Source of the DNA: Candidatus Methanoliparum thermophilum
GTDB lineage: Archaea > Halobacteriota > Methanoliparia > Methanoliparales > Methanoliparaceae
Assembly: GCA_004212075.1 (NCBI GenBank)
Contig: RXIF01000004.1
Location: 186,001-250,000 of the forward strand
Reading direction: 5' to 3'
Length of the DNA stretch: 64,000 nucleotides
Shown here one piece after another: positions 27,699-37,203 of this stretch. The translations under genes and the position numbers were made by a program. Under the pieces are notes generated by a model, which ran no database searches, was not told the origin of the DNA, and was given only the letters and a program-made list of their open reading frames with translations. The stretch's first letter is position 1; the number at the start of each line of letters is the position of its first letter.

Positions 27699-28301
27699 AT
27701 GAATAAAAAATTTGTGATGTCTCAAATCAAAGATTTGAGGCTCACAAACAGGATGTTTGTGATGATAACTTTGTCTGTTATTCTAATCGCATCAATCGGA
27801 TCGGTAACTGCAGAAGAGGAGATGTCAACATATAGAAACAACGAGTATGGTTTCTCGATCGACTACCCTGAAGATTGGGCAATGATAGAATGTTATATGG
27901 GTAATATCATGGGCGATGTAGCCTTTTTTTTAGGACATGGATCGTATGCTATTGTTGGTATAGAAGACTTACCAAGAGAGATGACGCCCGATGAATATAT
28001 TACATCAGCCATAAAAGAGTTAAGATCTGGAGTATCTTCAGTAACATGTCTCGAGACGGGTATAACGTGTGTATATCCTATGAACGTAGTTGAAACATTC
28101 AGTGAGACGATCAATGGTGAGCCTGTTGCTGGAGCCATATATACGATAGGATTTGGCGGAATCGGATCTAAACAGATGTTAGCAGTCTTTGTTCATGATA
28201 AAACAGCTTATCTAATAACTTTTACTGCACCATTAGATATATATGATAAAGCAGAATTCGAGTTCTTTGAGCCGATGCTGCATAGTTTCCGGTTCTCGTG
28301 A
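27699..28301 (+). CDS. Secreted PsbP-like protein
   Basis: The 200-residue exported protein has a signal/anchor helix at about 19-38 (RMFVMITLSVILIASIGSVTA), preceded by an unusually long basic N-terminus. The mature domain opens with NNEYGFSIDYPEDWAMI and closes with FEFFEPMLHSFRFS, the start and end of PsbP/LpqN-type folds. It begins two bases after arcS, with GAGGT at a good distance, but nothing links it to tRNA modification. The function is unknown. Confidence 0.75.
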   Translation: MNKKFVMSQIKDLRLTNRMFVMITLSVILIASIGSVTAEEEMSTYRNNEYGFSIDYPEDWAMIECYMGNIMGDVAFFLGHGSYAIVGIEDLPREMTPDEYITSAIKELRSGVSSVTCLETGITCVYPMNVVETFSETINGEPVAGAIYTIGFGGIGSKQMLAVFVHDKTAYLITFTAPLDIYDKAEFEFFEPMLHSFRFS

Positions 28302-28339
28302 AAATAGTGGTGTAGGTTAGTAATTTTTCAATCTTTTCA

Positions 28340-28363
28340 TTAACAGTGATTGCTTCGATACAA
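28340..28363. repeat. 24-bp scrap matching the end of the downstream nitronate-monooxygenase-like gene
   Basis: ttaacagtgattgcttcgat plus four bases is repeated with one mismatch at 30794-30817, inside the last codons of the gene at 29945-30826. The rest of the gap (28302-28491) is AT-rich promoter-like sequence. Confidence 0.55.
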
Positions 28364-28491
28364 AATTTACAAAATATTAAATATTATTATGATTTATTAT
28401 TATTTATTAATACTAGTAATATGTATCAAAATGAGATAAATAAAAGATTAAAAACAAATATTGATCATAAATGTTATAAAGGTGAAGAATC

Positions 28492-29940
28492 TTGAGAGAA
28501 AGAGAATATTTTTTGGATCCTTTTTTTTATCCAAAGAGTGTTGCGATCGTAGGCGCTACTGGAAATGAGATGAAGATGAATTATCACATAACCGAGAATT
28601 TACTGAGGCTAAAATTTCTCGGCAAGATCTATCTTGTAAACCCAAATTCAAAAGAGATTCTTGGGATAAAAACGTATCCGAGGTTAAATGATATACCTGA
28701 TGATATAGATCTGGTCGTCTCTGCTGTTCCGTATAATCAAACATTGAAAATTATAAAAGATTGTGTAGAACTGGGAATAAAAAGAGTTGTGATAGTATCA
28801 GGAGGATTTGATGAGGCAGGAGAAGAAGGGAGAGAGTTATATAATGAGGTTAAAAGAATTACAGGAGAGGAAAAGATAAGGGTGCTCGGGCCGAACACTT
28901 TAAGCCCGATCAATACATCGAACAATCTTATCATCAGCTTTCATCCTGTTGAAAAATTAAATAAAGGCGGTTTATCCTTTGTCTTCCAATCTGGTCTATA
29001 CGAGTACAAGCTAAATTGGATATTCTCCCATTTAGGTATTGCTAAGATCCTCGACCTTGGAAATAAGATGGATATAAACGAGGTCGATACTTTGGAGTAT
29101 CTTGTAGATGACCCAGAGACAGAGGTGATAGCAATGCATATCGAGAGCATAAAAGGGGATGGAAGAAGATTTATGCAGATTTTGAGAGAGAGATCAAAGG
29201 AAAAACCTATCATAATCCTTAAATCTGGAAGGACAAAGGCTGGATCAATGGCTGCCGCCTCCCATACCGGCACAATCGCGCGAGAGAATGATCCGATCCT
29301 TGATACTATCTTGAGACAGGTTGGGGCTATTCGTGCACAAAACATAGATGAGTTCTTCGATTTTGCAAAGATCTTTGATTTTATAAAGGAGATGCCTAAG
29401 AGTAATAGGATCTCCATAGTAAACTTATCAGGAGGTGAAGGTGTAATCGCAACGGATGCTTGTGAACGGAATGGCCTAAAAATGGCAAAATTGGGTGAAA
29501 AGACATATAAAAAACTCAAAGAAATCTTTCCTCCATGGGAAATTCCGTTAAATCCTTTAGATGCTGGTGTTTGTATGGAATTCCATCTAACAGATTTTGC
29601 GTCGAATATCTACAGTTTTTTCGAGCATCTTACTTCTGTTTTGGATGACGAAGGAGTCGATTGTATGATCATGCAGATTCCTACTACGATATTCATAAAG
29701 ATGGCATACTCTCAATTTCCAAAATCGATTATTTTAGAGTTGATGAATACCGTAGCCGATATATTTTTGAGAATAAAAGAAAAAGGAAAACCTTTGGTTC
29801 TATGGAGATCTTCCATGGACCCTCTAGAGGATGAGTTTGTCAGTATATTAGAATCGAGGAAGGTACCTGTATATCCGTCCTCAGAAAGAGCAGTAAAGGC
29901 TGTATCTGTATTATGTAAATATAAAGATGAGGGATTATAA
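28492..29940 (+). CDS. ADP-forming acyl-CoA synthetase, alpha-type subunit
   Basis: Member of the NDP-forming acetyl/acyl-CoA synthetase family, which interconverts acyl-CoA plus ADP and phosphate with acid plus ATP. Residues 12-140 are the CoA-binding Rossmann domain (YPKSVAIVGAT ... VVIVSGGFDEAGEEG ... RVLGPNTLSPIN). The following ligase-CoA domains include the phosphohistidine loop AASHTGTIA near 260 and NLSGGEGVIATDACE near 312. At 482 residues it is alpha-subunit size, and no ATP-grasp beta subunit is in the window. It starts at TTG 28492 with AAGGTGAAG upstream. The likely partner and substrate are unknown. Confidence 0.88.
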   Translation: MREREYFLDPFFYPKSVAIVGATGNEMKMNYHITENLLRLKFLGKIYLVNPNSKEILGIKTYPRLNDIPDDIDLVVSAVPYNQTLKIIKDCVELGIKRVVIVSGGFDEAGEEGRELYNEVKRITGEEKIRVLGPNTLSPINTSNNLIISFHPVEKLNKGGLSFVFQSGLYEYKLNWIFSHLGIAKILDLGNKMDINEVDTLEYLVDDPETEVIAMHIESIKGDGRRFMQILRERSKEKPIIILKSGRTKAGSMAAASHTGTIARENDPILDTILRQVGAIRAQNIDEFFDFAKIFDFIKEMPKSNRISIVNLSGGEGVIATDACERNGLKMAKLGEKTYKKLKEIFPPWEIPLNPLDAGVCMEFHLTDFASNIYSFFEHLTSVLDDEGVDCMIMQIPTTIFIKMAYSQFPKSIILELMNTVADIFLRIKEKGKPLVLWRSSMDPLEDEFVSILESRKVPVYPSSERAVKAVSVLCKYKDEGL

Positions 29941-29944
29941 TAAA

Positions 29945-30826
29945 ATGAGATGGGTAACAAAGATTACAAAGATGTTAGGCTGTAAATATCCTCTAATACA
30001 GGGAGCATTCAGTTTTTTTGGAACGGCTGATCTTGCTGCCCCTGTCTCTGATGCAGGAGGGTTTGGAATAATTACTGCACATAATTTTACTCCAGAGGGG
30101 TTGAGAGATGAGATAATAAGGGCGAAGAGTATGACGAATAACCCTTTTGGTGTAAATTTTACTGTTATGCCTCGTACCTCTGCTGATTTTGTTGAAACTC
30201 CTAGAGACTATAAGAAATATATAGACGTAGTTATCGATGAAGGAATAAAAACTTGTTTTACATCTGCTTATAAAGCAAAAGAGATTGGTGAAAGATTAAA
30301 GGATAATGAGATAAACTGGATACATAAATGTGCAATCATGAAACACGCTTTGAAAGCAGAAAAAGATGGAGCAGATGCTGTAGTGATTGTAGGCTTGGAG
30401 GGAACCGGATATAAAAACCCGATTCAAAACACAACGATGATAAATATGGTAATGGCGAATAGGTTGCTTAGAATTCCTTTTATTGCTGCAGGAGGTATAG
30501 GAGATGCAAGAGGATTTTTAGGATCTTTAGCAATGGGTGCAGAAGCCGTTTATATGGGAACCGCCTTTATGGCTACCAAAGAATGTCCTATTCCAGAAAA
30601 TTTTAAACGAGATATGATCGTAAAGCAGGATTGTTTTGATCCTAAAATGTATGAAAGACTCTATCACCATAAATTAAAGGATTCCGGTACTCCATCCATG
30701 GCAGTCGGTGTTATTGATGATATATTAACCGCCAAGGAATTCATTGAAAAAATTATGAAAGATGCGGAAGGTATGCTTAGAAGATTGGGATTTAACAGTG
30801 ATTGCTTTGATACAACGAATATTTAA
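29945..30826 (+). CDS. Nitronate monooxygenase / enoyl-reductase-like FMN protein
   Basis: TIM-barrel flavoprotein of the 2-nitropropane dioxygenase family. It begins KMLGCKYPLIQGAFSFFG, and continues with PVSDAGGFGIITAHN, the central GADAVVIVGLEGTGYKN, then IPFIAAGGIGDARGF and MGAEAVYMGTAFMATKE, the FMN-phosphate site. It follows the acyl-CoA synthetase gene immediately. An earlier in-frame ATG at 29927 would overlap that gene; I use 29945, which matches the family's start. The role is uncertain; enoyl-CoA or nitronate chemistry are both possible for the family. Confidence 0.88.
   Translation: MRWVTKITKMLGCKYPLIQGAFSFFGTADLAAPVSDAGGFGIITAHNFTPEGLRDEIIRAKSMTNNPFGVNFTVMPRTSADFVETPRDYKKYIDVVIDEGIKTCFTSAYKAKEIGERLKDNEINWIHKCAIMKHALKAEKDGADAVVIVGLEGTGYKNPIQNTTMINMVMANRLLRIPFIAAGGIGDARGFLGSLAMGAEAVYMGTAFMATKECPIPENFKRDMIVKQDCFDPKMYERLYHHKLKDSGTPSMAVGVIDDILTAKEFIEKIMKDAEGMLRRLGFNSDCFDTTNI
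30794..30817. repeat. Partner of the 24-bp repeat at 28340-28363
   Basis: Lies in the last codons of the nitronate-monooxygenase-like gene; 23 of 24 bases are shared with 28340-28363. Confidence 0.55.
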
Positions 30827-30850
30827 AATTACCATTTTATTTTTTATAAT

Positions 30851-31522
30851 CTATAAGCCCCACTCTTCTCCTGGTTTGAGAACAACTACTTTAACATCAG
30901 GAGACTCTCTCTTTGCAAGGTCTAAAAACTCTTTTGCATCTTTTACCAATGCTGAAAACGTTCCGTAATGCATTGGGATCGCAACATCTGGTTTTAATAA
31001 TCTTAAAGATTTCGCTGCTTGGTAAGAATCCATAGTGAAGACACTGCCTATCGGTATCAAAGCAACGTTTATATCGTAAAGATCACCCAACAGTTCCATC
31101 GAAGAAAAGATACCTGTATCTCCTGCATGATAAATAATCTTGCCGTCTATATGCAAGAGAAAACCGGCTGGACAGCCGCTCTCAGAACTATGGAACGCCT
31201 GTACCATTGTAACCTTTACTCCATCTATAGGTTCTACGCTTCCACCTATGTTTATACCTATTACATTCTCGACACCTGATTGTGATAACTTGTTTGAAGT
31301 CTCTGGATTAGTAACAACCATAGCACTCGTCTTTTTACAGATATCGACAGTGTTTCCTATATGATCAAAATGGTCGTGGGTGACCAATACTAGATCTGCC
31401 TTGGATATGTCGTCCAGACTTACAGGTGATAACGGATTCTCTATCCATGGATCGATAAAGATAGATTTATCTGTAGAAGTGGTAATCTCGAAAGCTGAAT
31501 GACCTAACCATTTTATCATCAT
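30851..31522 (-). CDS. Metallo-beta-lactamase-fold hydrolase, UPF0173 type
   Basis: The 223-residue UlaG-like metal-dependent hydrolase begins MIKWLGHSAFEI, carries H49-D50-H51-x-D53-H54 (THDHFDHIG), HAGDTGIF near 133 and the late histidine IPMHYGTF near 190. The family is widespread in archaea with no settled substrate. It is a monocistronic, convergent neighbour of the nitronate-monooxygenase-like gene; an upstream AGGTGAGGT-like site precedes the start. Confidence 0.9.
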   Translation of the reverse strand: MMIKWLGHSAFEITTSTDKSIFIDPWIENPLSPVSLDDISKADLVLVTHDHFDHIGNTVDICKKTSAMVVTNPETSNKLSQSGVENVIGINIGGSVEPIDGVKVTMVQAFHSSESGCPAGFLLHIDGKIIYHAGDTGIFSSMELLGDLYDINVALIPIGSVFTMDSYQAAKSLRLLKPDVAIPMHYGTFSALVKDAKEFLDLAKRESPDVKVVVLKPGEEWGL

Positions 31523-31599
31523 TATACCTCACCTTTAATAGTTATATTACATAGTTTATTATAAACTTTACGATTTTACGAAAGAGATGATAAACAAGA

Positions 31600-32817
31600 A
31601 TGACTTACATGTATCTAGAATCATACGGATGTACTTCTAATGAGGAGTTCATAAGAAAACTTGAGGCTTATTTAGAGAAGAAAGACGTTTACATTGTGAA
31701 AGATTCATCCAAATCGGATACCATTGTTTTAAATACGTGTTGTGTAATAGAAGCAACAGAAAATGCTATGTTAAAAAAGATAAAACAATATGAAGGTAAA
31801 AGATTGATTGTTACTGGTTGTCTGGCGAAGGTATCGCCTGATAAGATTAAAAAAGTTAATAATGACGCCATTATATTGGATCAACATTATTTTTATGAAT
31901 TATTCAGAGAATGCGATGATATCGTTGCAAAAGATGGTAAGATAGGTATTGTTAATATAGGTAAAGGATGTGTTGGAGAGTGTTCTTATTGCATCACAAA
32001 AGTTGCACGTGGATCTTTGGTGAGCAAACCTCCCGATGATATCGTAAAAGAGGTGAAAGAGTTGGTAGATAAAGGGGTAATAGAAGTCAGGCTGACAGGA
32101 CAGGATGTTGGGGCGTACGGACGAGACATCTCATACGGATTACCTGATCTATTAAGAGATATTGTAAGCATAGATAAACGATTTTATATCAGGGTGGGAA
32201 TGATAAATCCCTACTCTTTAAAGGATAAAAAGACATTATACGAGCTTATAGAGGTATTTAAAAACGAAAAATTATTCAAATTTTTACACTTACCTGTTCA
32301 ATCAGGCTCGGATAGAGTGTTAAAAGATATGAATAGAAGATATTCGGTCGATGATTTTCTAAACATCGTAAGATCATTTCGATCAGAGTTCGATAGTATC
32401 TTGACATTATCTACAGATTTTATAGTAGGCTATCCCTCTGAAACAGAGGAGGATTTTAAGAAGTCTATAGAGTTATTACACAGATGCATGCCCAATAAAG
32501 TGAATATAACGAGATATTCACCAAGACCATTCACGCAATGCGAGGATAAAGATATCTTGGGAAGGATAAAAAAGGCACGATCAAGGATCATGACCGAAGA
32601 GACAAAAAAGATATATAGCAAGATAAATAAGAGTTGGATCGGAAAGATAGTGAGAGGGATAGCGACTGAAAGAGGCAAAAAAGGTGGAGTAATAGTAAGA
32701 GATATATCTTACCACCAGATCGTTGTAAAAGATGATCTTGCTATAGGAACAGAATCAGATATTAAGATCGATCAAGATCGTAATACATACTTTGTAGGAT
32801 ATCGGGTAATAAGATGA
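31600..32817 (+). CDS. tRNA t6A37 methylthiotransferase (archaeal CDKAL1/MtaB type)
   Basis: Radical SAM enzyme that adds a methylthio group to N6-threonylcarbamoyladenosine at tRNA position 37. The N-terminal UPF0004 domain has cluster cysteines C11, C47 and C74 (YGCTSNEE, NTCC, TGCLAK). The radical SAM cluster is C124-x3-C128-x2-C131 (CVGECSYC). The C-terminal TRAM domain starts near 345 (GKIVRGIATE). The 405 residues fit. It overlaps thrS by four bases (ATGA), starting a translation/secretion operon with thrS, secF and secD. Confidence 0.95.
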   Translation: MTYMYLESYGCTSNEEFIRKLEAYLEKKDVYIVKDSSKSDTIVLNTCCVIEATENAMLKKIKQYEGKRLIVTGCLAKVSPDKIKKVNNDAIILDQHYFYELFRECDDIVAKDGKIGIVNIGKGCVGECSYCITKVARGSLVSKPPDDIVKEVKELVDKGVIEVRLTGQDVGAYGRDISYGLPDLLRDIVSIDKRFYIRVGMINPYSLKDKKTLYELIEVFKNEKLFKFLHLPVQSGSDRVLKDMNRRYSVDDFLNIVRSFRSEFDSILTLSTDFIVGYPSETEEDFKKSIELLHRCMPNKVNITRYSPRPFTQCEDKDILGRIKKARSRIMTEETKKIYSKINKSWIGKIVRGIATERGKKGGVIVRDISYHQIVVKDDLAIGTESDIKIDQDRNTYFVGYRVIR

Positions 32818-34655
32818 GATTATTATTGATACACTCGGATAAGATAGAGTATAGTTTGAAGGATAAGACAAGATATGCAGAGTATTTGGATAATTCTTCC
32901 AAATCGGATAGTATGGATGAGGCATTGGTGGTATTCGTATCTATTGAAAAGATCGATGAAAAAAATCCTGAAAATGTGGTAAAAAAAGCAATAAAAGAGA
33001 TAAAAGATGTATGCAAGGAAGTCGGTACAGTTAACGTGATGTTATATCCATACGCCCATCTGAGCGATACTCTTGCCGATCCTAATTTCTCGATAGAGTT
33101 GTTAAAGAGGATGGAGACAGAGTTAAACAATTTAGACGGGTTTAATATAAAGCGTGCTCCTTTTGGATGGTATAAAGCGTTTAATCTTCAGTGTAAAGGC
33201 CATCCGTTATCTGAGTTATCCAGGACGATAACTCCAGATAAAGAAGAGGACGAATCAAAAGAAGAGGTAAACTCTACCTTTTATATTTTGGATACAAGAG
33301 GACGGCTATACGATCCTGACTTGTTTGATTTTACAAATTACGAAAACCTGAAAAGATTTTATATATACGAATCAACTGGAGACAGGAAGACGGATAATAA
33401 AACTCCTAACCATATCCTGTTAATGAGAAGAGAAGAGATCGCAGATTACGAGCCTGCATCAGACCCGGGTAACATGAGGTATTATCCGAAAGGACGATTA
33501 ATAAAATCTCTTTTAGAAGAATATATCTTGAAAAGAGCTTTAGATAGTGGCGCGATGGAGGTGGAGACACCTGTAATGTATGATACATCCCATCCTGCGC
33601 TCGGAGAATATTTAAAAAGATTTCCTGCCAGGAGATATGAGATCGATTCCGAAAAAAAGAGGTTGTTTTTGAGATTTTCCGCTTGTTTTGGCCAGTTTTT
33701 GATCGGAAAAGATATGACCATCTCTTATAGAAACCTTCCGTTAAAGATGGTCGAGATGACAAAGTATAGTTTTAGGAGAGAACAACGGGGAGAATTAACA
33801 GGTTTGAGAAGGTTAAGAACATTCACCATGCCGGATATGCATACTTTCTGTTCCGATTTAGACCAGGCGATGGAAGAGTTTGAGAAGCAATATGAATTGA
33901 GCGTAGATATGCTCAAAGATATCGGATTGAGTACCAAAGATTATGAGGTTGCTATACGGTTTACCCGAAATTTTTATGAGGAAGATAAAGAGTTTATAGA
34001 AAGATTGGTAAGTATTATAGATAAACCAGTGCTGGTCGAGATATGGGACGAGCGATTCTTCTATTTCGTGATGAAATTCGAGTTTAATTTTATAGATAAG
34101 TCTGGTAAAGCAACGTCACTCTCTACGGTACAGATAGATGTTGAGAATGCTGAAAGGTATGGCATCACATACACGGATGCCGATGGGAGGGATAAATCAC
34201 CAATAATACTACATTGTAGCCCTAGCGGAGCCATAGAGAGAGTTATGTACTCTTTGATCGAGAAAGGATCGATGATGGATATACCAATATTGCCTACATG
34301 GTTATCACCGACACAGGTAAGGATCATACCGATCCATAAAGAGGAGAATGACTTTACAGAAGAGGTATATTTTAAATTACTTAATGAAGGGATAAGAGCA
34401 GATATAGATGATAGGGATAGCACTTTGAGTAAGAAGATACGTGAGGCAGAGATGGAATGGATTCCTTATATCGTAGTGATAGGAGAGAAAGAAAGAAAAG
34501 GTAGGATGTTAAGTGTAAATATCAGGAAGGATAAATCTAAAGAAGAGCTCTCTGTTGAAGACCTTATTAGAAGAGTAAAGGAAGAGGTAGGCTCTTTACC
34601 AAAAAAATCGCTTAATCTTCCATATACTTTATCTAAAAGGGCGAAATTTGTATGA
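32814..34655 (+). CDS. thrS: Threonyl-tRNA synthetase (archaeal type)
   Basis: Class II synthetase for tRNA-Thr. The N-terminal 145 residues (MRLLLIHSDKIEY...) are the archaeal D-aminoacyl-deacylase-like editing domain instead of the bacterial N1/N2 domains. Motif 2 appears in FRREQRGELTGLRRLRTF, and the C-terminal anticodon-binding domain begins near LSPTQVRIIPI. The 613 residues match archaeal ThrRS. It overlaps the methylthiotransferase upstream and secF downstream by four bases each. Confidence 0.96.
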   Translation: MRLLLIHSDKIEYSLKDKTRYAEYLDNSSKSDSMDEALVVFVSIEKIDEKNPENVVKKAIKEIKDVCKEVGTVNVMLYPYAHLSDTLADPNFSIELLKRMETELNNLDGFNIKRAPFGWYKAFNLQCKGHPLSELSRTITPDKEEDESKEEVNSTFYILDTRGRLYDPDLFDFTNYENLKRFYIYESTGDRKTDNKTPNHILLMRREEIADYEPASDPGNMRYYPKGRLIKSLLEEYILKRALDSGAMEVETPVMYDTSHPALGEYLKRFPARRYEIDSEKKRLFLRFSACFGQFLIGKDMTISYRNLPLKMVEMTKYSFRREQRGELTGLRRLRTFTMPDMHTFCSDLDQAMEEFEKQYELSVDMLKDIGLSTKDYEVAIRFTRNFYEEDKEFIERLVSIIDKPVLVEIWDERFFYFVMKFEFNFIDKSGKATSLSTVQIDVENAERYGITYTDADGRDKSPIILHCSPSGAIERVMYSLIEKGSMMDIPILPTWLSPTQVRIIPIHKEENDFTEEVYFKLLNEGIRADIDDRDSTLSKKIREAEMEWIPYIVVIGEKERKGRMLSVNIRKDKSKEELSVEDLIRRVKEEVGSLPKKSLNLPYTLSKRAKFV

Positions 34656-35530
34656 AGTTTGATCTGAATCCGTATAATTTAGATACAAAAAAGATGATAA
34701 GGATACCATTGTTTATACTAGTAATCTGTATCGGTATTCTTTTTTCTTTTTTTGTGATATATGATACGCCTGTAAGACTTGGATACGATTTTACTGGAGG
34801 TACTGTTATTACCGTCCCTTCTACGAAGGATGTAGGATACCTTGAAGAAAAATACCAAGCATACGACCTTTTATTTGTGAGGGATATGGGTTCGAGGACT
34901 ATGCTTCAATTTGGGTTTATAGATCCAGACAAAGGGAAAGAATTAAGAGAGTCTATAATACAAGAATATGGCGAGGAAAATGTCCAATTAGATTATTCTG
35001 GTGCTACTTTTGGAGAAGAGATGCAGCGTTTAGCCATAATAGCAATAATATTCTCTTTCATACTTATGGCTATCGTCGTATTCGTTGCGTTTAGGATTCC
35101 GTTACCATCTTGTATGATCACATTCTGTGCGTTATCCGATATAATAATGGCTATGGCGATGATGGATATCTTTGGGATTGAATTGACTCTTGGAAGCCTG
35201 GCAGCATTATTGATGTTGATCGGTTACTCCGTCGATACGGATATCTTATTAACTAATAAAGTTCTAAAAGAGGGGAAAAATACAAAAGATGATTTTAAGA
35301 GAATATTTAATACCGGTTTTACCATGACCACCACTACGCTGGTAGCGGTAGTCGTAATGTTTATCGTCTCAACTTTTTCGTATCTCTTTACGTCGTATAC
35401 ACAGATAACGATACTGAGCGAGATGTCTGCCGTATTGATATTTGGGTTACTGGCGGACATGTTGAATACATGGCTCATGAATGCAGGATTTTTAAGATTG
35501 TATATAGATAAAAGAGGTAAAAGAAGATGA
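34652..35530 (+). CDS. secF: Protein-export membrane protein SecF
   Basis: Partner of SecD in protein export across the cytoplasmic membrane. Six transmembrane helices are predicted: one at about 16-37, an extracytoplasmic domain with LGYDFTGGTVI, then five helices from about 125, including GYSVDTDILLTNKVLKE. The 292 residues are typical of archaea. The secF-secD order and ATGA overlaps with thrS and secD place it in an operon of four overlapping genes. Confidence 0.95.
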   Translation: MKFDLNPYNLDTKKMIRIPLFILVICIGILFSFFVIYDTPVRLGYDFTGGTVITVPSTKDVGYLEEKYQAYDLLFVRDMGSRTMLQFGFIDPDKGKELRESIIQEYGEENVQLDYSGATFGEEMQRLAIIAIIFSFILMAIVVFVAFRIPLPSCMITFCALSDIIMAMAMMDIFGIELTLGSLAALLMLIGYSVDTDILLTNKVLKEGKNTKDDFKRIFNTGFTMTTTTLVAVVVMFIVSTFSYLFTSYTQITILSEMSAVLIFGLLADMLNTWLMNAGFLRLYIDKRGKRR

Positions 35531-37182
35531 ACAAACTCTTCAAGAGTATCAGGTTCTGGATATTGATCATTCTCGTTATCTTATCAATCTTTCTCATACA
35601 CCCGACGGTATCGGATGGCAGATTTAAAACTAATTTAAATTTTGGTTTGGATCTAGATGGTGGATCATATTTGAGATTGAGAGCAGATGCAGTGGTTGTA
35701 AGTGTAGATTTAGATAAAAATCTGGTCTCAAAAGCGTTTTTAGAAGAGTTAATAGGTGGAAAAGTTACAATAGTCAGTTTAGATGATAATGGAATCGTGT
35801 TTACCACAGATAAAGAGGTTCCTCAAGAGATATTATCTTCATACGGTCTTACAGTAGAATCGGAGGATGGAAAGATAAGAATGCCCATCTCTTACGAAAG
35901 GATTGTTGCGATATACCTCAGCGAGAAGTTAAATGCAGAAGTTATACCGGTTGTAGAAGATAACACGTTAAGATACGAGATTAGAAAGACTGTCGATCGA
36001 GATGAGATAGAGAAGGTTATACAACCAGTAGGCGGAAAGTTGACGTATTACGATGATAGAGCATCTAACAGCACGTTGGAACAGACTAAAACGATGTTAG
36101 AAAAAAAATTAAATGCGCTAGGCAGTAAAGACATCGTCATTAGAACGATCGGCAACAAATATATCTTGATCGATCTAGCAGGAGTAAATTTATCCGATAC
36201 TGAAAAGATAGTATCTACACCAGGAGTGTTTGAGATAAGGATCATGGCAGATGACGGACAATATAAAAAAATCCTTTCTGGTGATGATATAGCAGAGGTG
36301 GATCCTGCACCAAGATCAGAAGATGGTATAATCTGGGGTGCAGGTTTCACGTTGAATGAGGCTGGTGCAAGCAAATTTAGAAATGCGTGTATAAGATATA
36401 ACGCTGTAAACGATCCAGAAAAACATCCTATCGCGATGTATCTCGATGGAGAATTGGTATATTCGGCACCGTTATCTCCTGACCTTGCTTCTATGCTCAA
36501 GGACGAGAAAGTATACAGCCTGTTTGCTCGTACAGGGATAGGTGATACGGGAAAGATGGAGGCAAGAAACCTTATAATACATCTAAGTACAGGAGTATTG
36601 CCAGTAAAGCTTATAACAGAGACATCAGGCCAGGTTCCAGCCACTCTTGGCGATCAGTTTAAAAAAGAGATAGTATTGATAATTATTCTTGCAATAATCG
36701 CCGTTTCGATAATCACAGGATACAGATATAAAGAGTACAAGATCGTTCTACCAATGTTATCTATATCATTTTCTGAGGTTTTGATAATTGTTGGCATATC
36801 TAAACTACCTTTGATTGGCTGGCAATTGGATTTACCAAGTATAGCAGGTATTATAGGAATAATCGGAACTGGTATTGATCAACTGATTATTATAACGGAT
36901 GATATGTTAAGTGAGGAGAAAGATAAAGAGCAACAAATCAAAAAAAAGCAGACAAAACGAAGGATTAAAACTTACGAAAAAAGATTGACCAATGCCTTTA
37001 AGATAATATTTATATCCGCAGCTACAACCTCCTTTGCCATGCTTCCTTTATTGGTTATGGGGTTAGGTAAATTGACAGGTTTTGCTCTTACTATAATAAT
37101 AGGTGTTTTGATAGGCGTATTGGTTACAAGGCCTGCCTATGGAGGGATTTTAAGAGATATAATGATATCAAATAAAGAATAA
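35527..37182 (+). CDS. secD: Protein-export membrane protein SecD
   Basis: RND-type membrane protein assisting Sec-dependent export. It has an N-terminal helix (about 10-24), then LNFGLDLDGGSYLRLR (the D1 motif), a large extracytoplasmic region of about 340 residues including GVFEIRIMADDGQ and the P1-head-type stretch, and C-terminal helices from about 380 with GIIGTGIDQLIIITDD. The 551 residues match archaeal SecD. It overlaps secF by four bases. Confidence 0.95.
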   Translation: MNKLFKSIRFWILIILVILSIFLIHPTVSDGRFKTNLNFGLDLDGGSYLRLRADAVVVSVDLDKNLVSKAFLEELIGGKVTIVSLDDNGIVFTTDKEVPQEILSSYGLTVESEDGKIRMPISYERIVAIYLSEKLNAEVIPVVEDNTLRYEIRKTVDRDEIEKVIQPVGGKLTYYDDRASNSTLEQTKTMLEKKLNALGSKDIVIRTIGNKYILIDLAGVNLSDTEKIVSTPGVFEIRIMADDGQYKKILSGDDIAEVDPAPRSEDGIIWGAGFTLNEAGASKFRNACIRYNAVNDPEKHPIAMYLDGELVYSAPLSPDLASMLKDEKVYSLFARTGIGDTGKMEARNLIIHLSTGVLPVKLITETSGQVPATLGDQFKKEIVLIIILAIIAVSIITGYRYKEYKIVLPMLSISFSEVLIIVGISKLPLIGWQLDLPSIAGIIGIIGTGIDQLIIITDDMLSEEKDKEQQIKKKQTKRRIKTYEKRLTNAFKIIFISAATTSFAMLPLLVMGLGKLTGFALTIIIGVLIGVLVTRPAYGGILRDIMISNKE

Positions 37183-37203
37183 GACTATCATGCGAGTATA
37201 ATA

